Of a stretch of 60,000 nt of DNA, positions 33,791 to 43,035 are shown piece by piece. Source of the stretch: Adiantum capillus-veneris (taxonomy: Eukaryota; Streptophyta; Polypodiopsida; Polypodiales; Pteridaceae); contig CM043951.1 in assembly GCA_014529385.2 (NCBI GenBank), forward strand, positions 107,765,884 to 107,825,883. Reading direction: 5' to 3'. The notes beneath the pieces are model-generated. The model was given only the letters and a program-made list of their open reading frames with translations, made no database searches and was not told the DNA's origin. Made by a program: the position numbers and the translations under genes. Numbering within the stretch: the first letter of the stretch is position 1; each line of letters begins with the position of its first letter.

Positions 33791-34443
33791 GGCATCTTCA
33801 GGAAAAGGTTCCGGGATTTAATCCTTGTCCTCAATCGCTCTTTCCAACACTCTCTTTTTAAGCTCCCACAATGTGAAGCTCCGCACATCCATAGCTCTTT
33901 TTGTTGCCCTAACCATGCTGGGAGTTCCGACCATGCCAATGTAGTTGAATCAAACTCTTCCACTGGTGTCTGGTTCACATCCTTGTAACTATGGTATTTT
34001 AGGTGTATTTTGGTTGTTGTCTCGCCATGTCTGGGGTATATGTAGTCGTAACCCCAATCCTGGACCATCTTTAATTGTCTCATGAATGGTCTTCCCAAGA
34101 CGATCTCGTAATTGTTCTTTTTGTCGAAATCGACTATTGCAAATGTATGCTCATACTCGATTCCGCATGAGGTGATAATCACTTTTTCTAAGAGTCCTAG
34201 AGGCTTCTCCATGAACCCATCTGCCAATTGCAATTTCATTCTGGTGGCTCTCAAAGCTGGTTTTCCCCATTTTTTCCAGATTTCCTTGGTGGCGATAGCA
34301 ACTCCTGCTCCACTGTCAAGAATAGCTTTGGAAACTACTCCTTGGAATTCTACTGGTAGTGTGGTGTTTCCATCTTCTCCCTCGCAATACTCTCCAACCT
34401 TGTTTAAAGGTACTGGCCTAGTATTTAGTTGAGGCCTGTCCAA
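33757..34443 (-). pseudogene. Element C: aspartic protease (pre-RT)
   Basis: Retropepsin that would process the polyprotein. Catalytic loop ILDSGAGVAIAT (about 34330), flap-side MKLQLADGFMEKPLGLLE, and the distal strand NYEIVLGRPFMRQLKM (about 34110-34060) are in the usual order. The frame stays open to 33757 into the linker, with a local frame switch about 33860-33790. Together with the post-integrase domain (A, B) this gives the family two distinct protease-like domains. The DSG loop here contrasts with DGG in D and E. Confidence 0.85.
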
Positions 34444-34458
34444 TTCTCTGATCCCTTC

Positions 34459-35410
34459 CTAAAGCTTCGAGGTGGGGTCTTTCACTCCAAATTTTTCTAG
34501 GCATTTGCCTATTGTGGTCCACATGTTTGGTCGTAACCTTAGGAGTTCCGCTAATGTGATTGTGCATGCCACCGGGGTGGACAATAACTCAATCAACCCT
34601 TGTGAATCCATTACTTTGTTAGAAGAAGTTCTTTGAGATGGGATTGCTTTCACCTTAGACCTGGCTTCATACTCTCCTAGGTAAGAGGGTAGAGTTTTCA
34701 ATGAGTCTGGTTGGTTATGCCCCGAACTAATTGATCCCTGGTCTCCCCCTTGTGAATGCATATCAAAGTTCATTTGCGATCGTGCCTCAAATTCTTCAAT
34801 AGGAGGTAAGATCTCATTTTTTTCTTTTCTCGTGCTATTCATGTGGTAACTCACCCTATTAGCTTCGTTGGCCTCACGGATTTCCTTCCACAGATCATCT
34901 AGACAGTTACAATCCTTACCCTTTTCTACCAATGTTTCAGGCTGGAACTCGTCACTTGTCTCATCTATTGTATTTGGCACTATGATAGGTTCTCCCCTAG
35001 ACTCATAAGCATTCGTGAGTCTTTCCTTCATTTCTACTTGTTTCTCTAAAGCTGGTTTGATAGGGGTTGGAGCTGATACTTCATGCCAATTTGCAGGTTT
35101 ACCAAGCGGGTTTTCTAAAAAAGATTGAGCTGTGTCAATCATCTTTCTACACATTTTCAACCTCTATTTTTCTATTTCAGCGTATGGATAAGTCATCCAT
35201 CTTTGCACTAGGGTTTGGTTCTTTTTGAGTCTGGCTTCGTAAGCTTTTAAAATTTCATCGAACTGCTCATTTACCTTGCCTGCCAGTACTGATCCTCCTG
35301 ATCCTGCACTTTTGGGTTCTGCTATTTCCTTGGGTGCTAGGGTTACCGCAGTGTGTGAGCTTAGGCTAGCTAGATCCTCTAACCGCTCGAATCTATCCTT
35401 TGTATGTTTT
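34459..35410 (-). pseudogene. Element C: gag-protease linker
   Basis: 35160-34459 encodes a Glu/Lys-rich linker (WKEIREANEANRV, then SYHMNSTRKEKNEILPPIEE). 35410-35161 continues upstream in a second frame (FDEILKAYEARLKKNQTLVQ). No catalytic motif. It is positionally equivalent to 4676-5477 in D. Confidence 0.6.
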
Positions 35411-36316
35411 AACTCCTCGGATAGAGCCGTTTACTCTCGTTTGCTCTTGTTCTTTCCTGGCTTTCATACGCACCTTTCTAGCCGTTTGCTCTCGTTCTTT
35501 CCTGGCTTTCATATGCGCCTTTCTAGCTTTCCAAGTGCTTCTCTGATTTTTTATTTCTGAACTTGGGGCATCGGTTTTTGGCTCTTCAATTATGGGTTCG
35601 TTCGTCATTCTTTGAGCTTGGGCTCGCATCACTGCCTGAATAGGTATGATTGTCTCGTTTTCTGACCCTCCACTGGAAGGCATTGCTTCCAGCATGTTCA
35701 AGGTAGTTTTTGCTCCTTTGCTCGGGTTCTTAGGGCAATCAGGAAACAAATGAGTAACTCCACACTTGGTGCAATATGCGTTGACTCTAATGATTTCATC
35801 ATGAGGACAATCTCTTAGCCAGTGGTCTCCACCACACTTGTAGCAGGGTCCTTTAGGCTGTTGAGGTGCTCCTTGAGCTCCTCTTTGTTGGTATGTCTGT
35901 CTCTGCCCGCCCATGCCTCCGTTGGCTATGAACAACAATGTTCGTTCATCCAAGCTATATCTTCCTTCCCCTTCTGCCTGTGCAGCGGTTGGTGGTCCTG
36001 CACCTCCTATCATGCTCCATGGTTCTGGTGTTGAGGGTTCTTCCGGTGGATAATAGACAGGATTTACAGCATATCCATTGGGATCTTCATAATACGCATG
36101 CATAGGCACCAAAGCCTTCTCTTCTGATTCAGTTATTGTTGGTGTGTATCTTATGCCGATTGGTCGTAATTCTGGTAGGGGTGGTTGTTGCCCCAACATT
36201 GGTTGTGGTCTTTCTACACCTATAGGTCCTGGTAGGTCGCCTGCTTGATACTTGGGCATCGGTGGAACTTGAGGAGATGCTACCTGAGCTTGGGGAGCAT
36301 AAGGTCTCTCTCTCAC
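35393..36316 (-). pseudogene. Element C: gag C-terminal region with two zinc knuckles
   Basis: The Pro/Gln-rich start (PQAQVASPQVPPMPKYQAGD) is followed by two knuckles, CYKCGGDHWLRDC and CTKCGVTHLFPDC (about 35850-35730), both CX2CX3HX4C, one residue shorter between the second Cys and His than the classical knuckle. A Lys/Arg-rich end holds an internal 45-bp near-duplication (KARKAHMKARKEREQTARKV, 35440-35530). RNA binding in Gag is the expected role. Confidence 0.78.
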
Positions 36317-37562
36317 ATATCCTTTGTTATAATAACATTCCTCAGTCGCATGGTTTGTCCATTTTTGTTCAATAGCACACCACTTTCACTGTTTAGCTTG
36401 GGGTTTGGCATACAAGTTAATCTTTTTTAGCACTTCCTCTACAAGCTGCTCCTGGTTTACAACTACTTCTCCTTTTGGTGGTCTTAGAAGACTTGCTTCC
36501 ACTTTGTTGTGAGGATGAATTGTCGTGAAGATCCTTGAACTCACCCTCTTTGTAGACCGCACAATTGTCTACAAGGTAAAGAGCCTCCTTAGTTAACTCA
36601 TTCAACGTCGTGCTCCTCTTCATATGTAAGTCCTTCTGGAGATCTTCATTCCTTAGTCCTTGGATAAATATAAGCATATGTCTGGACTGAGTTGGTAGTT
36701 CTTCCATAGGGCAGAACTTAACATATCTTTTTAGTCATAGGGCTGCCTTTTGCACAAATTCCCTATCTTTCTGTTTGAATTTATGGATTTGTGAGACTGT
36801 ATTATGAGCTATCCCCCTTTGTGAGAATTCCTCGATAAACTCGTCAAACACCTCCTCCATAGACTCAAAGTCTCTATGCTCCATTGAGTCGAACCAAGTA
36901 GCAGCGTCATCCTCTAGGGTTAGTCCAAACCCTGCAAATTGGGTAGGGAAGTCTAACACCTCTTCAACTCTAATTACACGCACAAAGGCTGCTACATGAT
37001 CTCTCGGATCCCTTTTTTCCGTGTATTTCTTATTTACCCATTTTTACACTTGAGAAGGTCTAATTCTACGATGGTCTACAAATCTCATCATTGGATCTCC
37101 ACGTCCTAATCGATATACCTCCTCTGGTCTTCTGCAGTAGGCTGGTTCCTCTCCCAATGGTGCTCCTAAGCCATAATTTCTAACAGTTCTTGCTAGAGAT
37201 GGTTCATCTCTTCGAACTCGTTCTATGGGTGGTCTTCTAGGCTCTGTTGACCCTTGAGTTTTTGACTTACTCTCTCCTTGATACCGTGAATAGAGTGGTG
37301 GTTCTTGTAAATCCCTTAGCCCTCATGCGGCTTGATAACCATCTCGATTTTGGTCCTGTTCCAATGTTGCACTCTGTCGAAGCCATGCCTTCAATGATGG
37401 CTGAGTTGCTGGTTGTTTTTGGTTGTGGAGTGTCTGCAGTCGGGTAGAATGTGAGGTCGCGTCATACTCCTCTGAAAAGGGATTTGTCAACTTGCTAGGG
37501 GTGTAGGTGGCTCTTGGCACTTCATCGAGGACATATGTTGATGCTCCTAGAACTGTTGCCTT
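36317..37562 (-). pseudogene. Element C: gag core
   Basis: Capsid-like domain in frames 36983-36735 and 36707-36417: DFPTQFAGFGLTLEDDAATW, then EEVFDEFIEEFSQRGIAHNT, KQKDREFVQK, and LIFIQGLRNEDLQKDLHM. These are the usual plant gypsy Gag blocks. The N-terminal part 37562-36984 (RATYTPSKLTNPFSEEYDAT; RRPEEVYRLGRGDPM) is broken by stops. Frame changes near 36735 and at 37320 inactivate it. H carries a close relative at 59213-59793. Confidence 0.8.
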
Positions 37563-37564
37563 TT

Positions 37565-38344
37565 CTATCTCCTCTGGGAGAATACGTTGGTATTCTCATC
37601 CGTACCTATCAACAAAAACGATATCCTTCCCCATAGCAATTTCAATAAGTAAAGAACCTTGTCCTTTCTTAATTCATTTGGGTATGGTTCTTTGCAGTGA
37701 AAGTAAGAAACTATCCCCTCGCTCTCATGCTTGTAAATTCCCACATTCTCATTATAAGTTGAAACCCTGGTTGTTTTCTTATCATACATAAAAATCTCTC
37801 CAGGTCGATCAATGTTTGGAGGCGGTTCTTGAGTTTCTGAAACCATTTTCCCTTTAGCCACGTTATCTCCATATCTGTTGTAATCCTCAAGGTTACTAAC
37901 TATCAAATAGTGGTTTCCCTTTTCGTCTTGGAATCTATCTCCATCATCATAGACTCGAATTATCTCAAGTCTCTGGGCCGGCCTTTCTTCGATACAAATA
38001 CACTTGCGCCCTCGATAGTCAGAATAAACTAGGGCTCCCCTCGAATTTGTTCCTTCTAAGAAGATTACAGTGAACTTGGAATCATTCAAAGGATTTAGAG
38101 AGGTGCTTCCTCCTGGCATTGGTCTGTCATAGGTGAAACCTCGTGGTTGTTGACTACCCATCATGAAGAAGGATTTGTCTGATGAAGTTTCAGTATCACT
38201 ACCCTCCTCAATAATCGATGCTAGCGGATCTAACCTTGCCTGAGTTACACTCTCTTCGGTGGACACTAAGCTACCTTGGTCACCTGCCACCTTCTGGTCT
38301 CTAAAAATATATCTTCCTGATCTTAAATTCATCAAACTTAGCAA
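37565..38344 (-). CDS. Element C: leader ORF (ORF1), 259 codons
   Basis: The most complete copy of this ORF. It starts MNLRSGRYIFRDQKVAGDQG at 38344. A Ser/Asp-rich stretch is followed by MPGGSTSLNPLNDSKFTVIF, ALVYSDYRGRKCICIEERPA, and RLEIIRVYDDGDRFQDEKGN, all conserved in the B copy at 30489-30727, then a unique end at 37565. Start chosen because MNLRSG or MHLHSG begins the equivalent ORF in B, D and H. I know no domain in it. It might be an N-terminal Gag extension or a separate protein. No stops interrupt it, so it is annotated as a CDS although the element is dead. Confidence 0.65.
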   Translation of the reverse strand: MLSLMNLRSGRYIFRDQKVAGDQGSLVSTEESVTQARLDPLASIIEEGSDTETSSDKSFFMMGSQQPRGFTYDRPMPGGSTSLNPLNDSKFTVIFLEGTNSRGALVYSDYRGRKCICIEERPAQRLEIIRVYDDGDRFQDEKGNHYLIVSNLEDYNRYGDNVAKGKMVSETQEPPPNIDRPGEIFMYDKKTTRVSTYNENVGIYKHESEGIVSYFHCKEPYPNELRKDKVLYLLKLLWGRISFLLIGTDENTNVFSQRR

Positions 38345-40158
38345 TGCAACTTATCACAAATCCAACCACTCACATGGCAAAGGATCAGTCTCCACACAAC
38401 TTCTTGCTTTGCTGCTGAATATACATGTACACAAGCGTTTAATTTTGGCAATCGAATCAAAGGACTTAACCGCTAGAGGTGATCTTAGTAATGATTGGTG
38501 TAACTGGAGAGTTAACCTCAATCACTACTGTATTTATACACTGTTGATGTTCTGGATTAGGTCTGCTAATCTGGAACTATACTTCCCTCGGATATTGGTC
38601 AATTTACCTGAAAAGTCTTAATTCTGTCTTTTCTCCGTCAAAAGGTCAAACAAGGTCCAAATTCACTTCTGAAAGAAGTTCTGAAATCCTTAAGCCAAAT
38701 GGAACCTCACTATATAAGCTCAGTCAAATTTTCTCTTCACTAAGCCCCAGTAGACATCCTACGCGTAGGATGTCTCCTGCTCTGTTTTGCCTGGATTTTT
38801 GCACTATGGATTCCCCTTGATGTGCTGAGTCCACAGCTGTTTTTACTTTTTGATTTAGATACCTATAAGCTGGTCAATGGATCAAAAATCTGTTCCAACA
38901 GCCTGCGGTTAGTCTGATCAGTCAAATCAACTCGAATTTGGACCAAAATTGACTAGGAGGCTTGCCTCAGGCTATACAACACCCTGCTATGGCTATAGTC
39001 AATATCTGGCTTCAATTTCTTGTTTTAGACATTCTATGCATAGCATGTCTCCTTGCTCTAAATGGCTTCAAGTGCAAAGCACAGACTCCTCTTGAGGTGC
39101 TGAGTCCTTTGGTATGCTCAAATCTGGATTTGGAGTGCAAAATCACACAGATGACATCCTACGTGTAGGATATCTTTTTGGTCTGTTTGACCCCAGACTT
39201 GACCTACAGCTTCCCCTTGATGTTAGCAACCCAGTGGTATGCTTGGATTTTGGTTTGGGTTTCAAAAGTCCCCAATTTTAGCTGTTCTAGCCTTTTTCAG
39301 TCAAAAGTACTAAAGTCTGCTTAGAACACAATTTTCTCACCCAAATGAGATGGAACCTCTCTCAGTCACTCAATATATCATGCAAATCATGCTCATGCAG
39401 CCATACTATGGTTTTGGTCTTAAAATAATGCCTTGGCACAATTTGGATAGGATGTCTGGCAATTTCTATCTATTTGGCCTTATCCTGTCAAGATATGGTC
39501 AAATTTCCACTTTCCGGGTGAAAATAGGGTAAAACCTACCTTCTGAACACACTGGTCAACTCAAAATTCCAAAATTCCCACCAGATTAGCCTGTAGACAT
39601 CCTACGCGTAGGATGTCTCCTGGCTTAAAATTATTTTTTTTTCTGACAAAAATGCTCATGATGCTCTGCAGCTCTATCAGAAACACTCACAGTAACTTTT
39701 GGACTTCACTTCAGCTTTCAAACACACTTTTGTGTCTTTTTCAACCTTGTGATGAATCTAACAAGCAAGTATACATGCATGAAGTGCTCTAGATCCTAAA
39801 TCATGATGTCCTACTTACTCTACTCCTATTCCTCATGTGAAATGGTGATAATGGTGTTTTGGTTGCTTCCTGGCCTCTCCGGACTCTCAAGCTCTACTCT
39901 CACCGCTTCTACCACTCCAACTCCTACTCCTCAACTCAACTAATACCTAAAACTATCCCAGTCTACCTAAATCTACCTAAGTCGAAGGATCTAGGCCAGA
40001 CACACGCTCCCTAGACTCCCTCTATGACCTAGAGAGTCCTCCACCCTCTGATCCTATCTAAATGTAAAACGAGACTCTTGAAAAGCCAAAGAATCCCTAT
40101 CCTCAAGGATTAGTCTTGGTCACCTACCTAAGGTTTTTGTCCTCGGCAGCGGTGCCAA
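38345..40158 (-). other. Element C leader with palindromes and primer site
   Basis: Non-coding. Palindromes at 38752-38775, 39027-39050 (diverged: AGACATTCTATGCATAGCAT...), 39153-39174 and 39595-39618 occupy the same relative positions as in the B leader. The primer site (element strand TGGCACCGCTGCCGAGG) is at 40141-40157. The position equivalent to the B splice donor reads CCATGTGAGT, so the exon base before GT has changed. Confidence 0.82.
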
Positions 40159-41085
40159 TGTTGGACGGATATGCCGCGACGGACGTCAGCACAACGAGAA
40201 CTCTCCTAACAAGATTTGTCAGCCAAGGACAAAGCTCGACCGCAGGTGCTTGGAAGCAAGCATAGGGTGTCAACCTACACTCAAACGACTCTTAACTAAT
40301 TCCTACAGAGGTCTCTACCCAATGTCTAAGCTACAGTCTTCAGGACTGCATAAGAGGAAACTTCCTACAATGCTTTCTAGAGCCGCATACCAGCAAACAA
40401 TCTTGAAACACCACAGAACTTGAAGGAGACCCTACTAACACCAATAGGTCACTCTCCCTAAGGTCTATGAACCAAAATCCCAACCCAAAACACCTGGTGC
40501 AAAATCACGTAGGATGTCTGGCCGAAATTTGTAGGTCGTCGTTTCAGAATACTAAAGTGCCTAATGTGTAGCTCTACTCAATGAAACGCGTGGATATACT
40601 GCAATGCAAAATCGAACAACGTATGCTCACCGAATCACCAGATGAAGCTTGTAGATGGAGCTCGCAAAACCGGATCGTATGCACGCAATGTAGGTAATGG
40701 CGCGTATCTCTCATCGGGGGCAACACGCTGCACTTCTCCGCACTCGATTCCGACCACTGATGCGCGTGTAGCGTCAAGATGAAGCTATCACTCTCTCTCG
40801 TACACAATATGCTCACTCACAGACTTCAAAACTTTTTAAAAATGACAAAAGGGTTTTTATTAAGGTCAAAAACTGGTATAAATACCCTACAATTCTCAAA
40901 CCCTAATGTTCCAATTTAACCATCTACTCAATCTAAGTGTCAAAACGGGGATACAATCTGGAAACTTCTGTAAGCCCCAATATTTACAAAGGTGAAATGG
41001 CGGGTTTTCTCAATAAATAAATAGTTATAAAAAATAATAATCTGTTGCGTGGTCGTTTTTCGTAGGGTGTGTTCAGCTTCTAACA
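40159..41085 (-). repeat. Element A/C 5' LTR (927 bp)
   Basis: Plus-strand TGTTGGAC ... TTCTAACA, followed by CCGAG (41086-41090). A primer site on its internal side makes it the 5' LTR. It differs from 7346-8274 at about 25 of the first 290 positions, as counted by eye. Confidence 0.92.
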
Positions 41086-41090
41086 CCGAG
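41086..41090. repeat. Target-site duplication CCGAG, right copy (composite)
   Basis: Matches 7341-7345; see there. Confidence 0.93.
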
Positions 41091-41168
41091 GGAGTCTCCA
41101 TTTGTGATAAGGTTGGTTGTTTAGCCTTTCTTGTATCCAAGAATCTTATGAGACCCGGTACGGACACG
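41091..41168 (-). pseudogene. Element D: short gag fragment between two insertions
   Basis: About 26 codons, ending LDTRKAKQPTLSQMETPS. The frame is in phase with the D gag frame at 7345 once one CCGAG is discounted, which ties 41 kb to 7 kb. Its other end meets element E. Confidence 0.75.
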
Positions 41169-41378
41169 ACGTGGGTGTTTTCTTGTGATATTTATGCAGA
41201 AAGGTCATCATCAGGACCAATTTTTGGGGCCACTTCATGTGGTTGCGGGATGCATTATTGGGAAAAATTGAGTGCCAGGTGTGCGGATGATGCAAAAAGG
41301 TGACAACTATGCAGTGCGAGGTCAGTTTTTGGCCTGTTCGGGGTCTGTTTGAGGTCATCTAAAAGGCCAAGGGTGCCC
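41159..41378 (+). repeat. Element E 5' LTR, first part
   Basis: Matches 54258-54411 of the 3' LTR but contains an extra 78 bp (41278-41355) absent there. Ends at TGCCC (41374-41378), the copia target site. Confidence 0.85.
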
Positions 41379-42137
41379 TGTTAAGTATGGAGCCTGATTT
41401 ACCCTTGTAATTTTCTGTGGTAAAAGCGCACATTTGTAAGGCCCCCATTATGAGGAGAAGCCATCATGCGTGAAGGAAAATCACTCACCGGAAACCAAAA
41501 TTTTCACGGACGAGAATCAGGGGCAACTTTAAAGGCCTCGGGGGCGCAGGCCCCCGAGACATTTTTTTTGCCGGAATATTCCTTTTCGCCGGAATATTAT
41601 GGCCGGACGGCGGTCGGAAAGTGGTTGGAAAACAACCGGTCGGTTGGCCGGTGGCCGGTGGTCGGAAGTCAATGGCTGGTGGCTGGTGGCCGAATTCAAA
41701 AGCGGACTTGTCTTCTCAAGGGCGGCCACACATGGGCGGATTGGAGGGTCCGATTTGGACTTATTTGCACAAGGGCGGCTACACATGGCTGTCTCTCATA
41801 AGAGAGGGCAGCCCTTTTGGCCTATAAAAGGAGGCCATTTCTACACACATTTCATAGTGTGAAGTTGATGCAACAAGGTGAGTGTGAGGTGGTGAGAGTG
41901 AAGCAAGGCGGGAGCTCCATTAAGGGTATAATCCCTTTGTAAACTACTTCTTGTTTTGAAGTACTAAAGCCATTGAGTGGCTGCTTTCCCGTGGACGTAG
42001 CCCACATTGGGTGAACCACGTATATCATGTGTACTCTCTCTCTCTCTCTACTCTATAATCTCGTGTATATAAATCTGTCTCTCTCCATTAAGTAATCTAC
42101 TCAATTATCTATTTAGCTACGTCTTATTTTCTTAACA
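41379..42137 (+). repeat. Element F 5' LTR (759 bp)
   Basis: TGTTAAGTATGG ... TTCTTAACA. A strong TATA box (CCTATAAAAGG, 41821-41831) should start transcription just downstream. A CT microsatellite lies at about 42035-42050. Confidence 0.96.
41821..41831 (+). promoter_or_regulatory. TATA box of copia LTR
   Basis: CCTATAAAAGG, repeated at 46591-46601 in the 3' LTR. Its position in the second half of the LTR fits the U3/R border. Confidence 0.8.
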
Positions 42138-42139
42138 AC

Positions 42140-42150
42140 TGGTATCAGAG
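42140..42150 (+). other. Primer binding site, initiator tRNA-Met
   Basis: TGGTATCAGAG two bases after the LTR, the standard plant copia primer site. Confidence 0.93.
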
Positions 42151-42210
42151 AAAGGTTTGCTCGTAGCTAAATTATCTCAAGGAAAGGATTCCTTTAATTG
42201 AGTGGGAGTT

Positions 42211-43035
42211 ATGGCGGAGGAAGGGAAGCTCAAGATTGAGAAGTTCAACGGCAAAAACTACCAACATTGGAAGATGCAGATTGAAGACTATCTCTACCAG
42301 AAGGACCTCTATTTGCCACTAGGCGGTCTTGCGAAGAAGCCCACAACAATGGCAGATGAAGCATGGATTGTCCTTGATCAAAAGGCACTGGGAACAATCC
42401 GGTTAAGCTTGGCGTCAACGGTGGCCTTCAATGTTTCGGAAATGAAGACCACGGAGGACTTGATGAAGTCACTTGACGACTTCTACGAGAAACCATCGGC
42501 ATCCAATAAGGTATTTCTTATGAAGCGCTTGTTCAATCTAAAGATGGCAGAGAATGGTTCAGTTGCAGAACACCTAAATGACTTTAACACAAACATAAAT
42601 CAACTTCGATCAGTGAAAATCAATTTCGATGACGAAGTGCGAGCTCTCCTTATACTATCATCTCTACCGGATAGTTGGGACAGCCTTGTGATGGCTGTAA
42701 GTAATTCTATCTCTGGCACAAATACTCTTAAGTTTGATGATGTTGTGGGTGTTCTCCTAAGCGAGGAAATGCGAAGGAGAAGCACAGGAGAATCATCAAG
42801 TGCTGCACTATCAGTGGAAACAAGAGGAAGGCTTCAGGAGAGGTTCAAAAACCAAAAGGGTCGTGATCGCTCAAGGCGGAGCAAGTCACGCACAAAGTCA
42901 GTTCTTGAATGTTGGAACTGCGGCAAGAAGGGCCACATCAAGAAGGATTGCTGGTCCAAGAAGAAGAAGGAGACAAAGTCTCAAGACAACAAGCCAACAA
43001 GCCAACATCGGAGGCCAATGTGGCAGGTAAAGTAG
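42211..43035 (+). CDS. Element F gag
   Basis: Start chosen at ATG 42211 (MAEEGKLKIEKFNGKNYQHW); the frame is open slightly upstream but without a better ATG. It holds the copia Gag blocks FNGKNYQHWKMQIEDYL and FLMKRLFNLKMAENGSVAEH, then LLILSSLPDSWDSLVMAV, a basic stretch, and one canonical zinc knuckle, CWNCGKKGHIKKDC (about 42910-42951). About 275 residues, normal for the family. It forms the virus-like particle in the cytoplasm and binds element RNA. It ends at TAG 43033 in a frame different from pol; the shift coincides with an 8-bp tandem duplication, ACAAGCCA, at about 42988-43003. Confidence 0.93.
   Translation: MAEEGKLKIEKFNGKNYQHWKMQIEDYLYQKDLYLPLGGLAKKPTTMADEAWIVLDQKALGTIRLSLASTVAFNVSEMKTTEDLMKSLDDFYEKPSASNKVFLMKRLFNLKMAENGSVAEHLNDFNTNINQLRSVKINFDDEVRALLILSSLPDSWDSLVMAVSNSISGTNTLKFDDVVGVLLSEEMRRRSTGESSSAALSVETRGRLQERFKNQKGRDRSRRSKSRTKSVLECWNCGKKGHIKKDCWSKKKKETKSQDNKPTSQHRRPMWQVK

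Larger units (their letters stand above)
7346..41085 (-). mobile_element. 33.7-kb composite: minus-strand gypsy element (halves C and A) with an inverted relative (B) inside
   Basis: Both outer ends are LTRs of the same family and orientation, flanked by CCGAG. The right half (C, 41085 to 30728) holds the 5' LTR, primer site, leader, leader ORF, gag, protease, RT, RNase H and the start of integrase. The left half (A, 14734 to 7346) holds the integrase tail, second protease, spacer, palindrome array, coiled-coil ORF, polypurine tract and 3' LTR. They are two pieces of one element. About 0.77 kb of integrase, equivalent to B positions 19023-19787, is missing between them. Plus-strand element B fills the gap. 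By eye the outer LTRs differ at roughly 9% of compared sites and the LTRs of B at roughly 4%, consistent with B arriving later. Confidence 0.88.

Noticed and set aside
38345-38621. Plus-strand ORF 38259-38621 and its mirror at 30047-30301
   Set aside because: Both lie antisense to the leader and start of the leader ORF and look open by chance; no motif.
41466-41862. Overlapping ORFs in the copia LTRs (also 46236-46632)
   Set aside because: They are in the GC-rich U3 part of both LTRs, in several frames on both strands, with no domain. Typical chance frames.
42909-43035. Programmed -1 frameshift between copia gag and pol
   Set aside because: No slippery heptamer is visible in the overlap, and an 8-bp tandem duplication explains the shift more simply.
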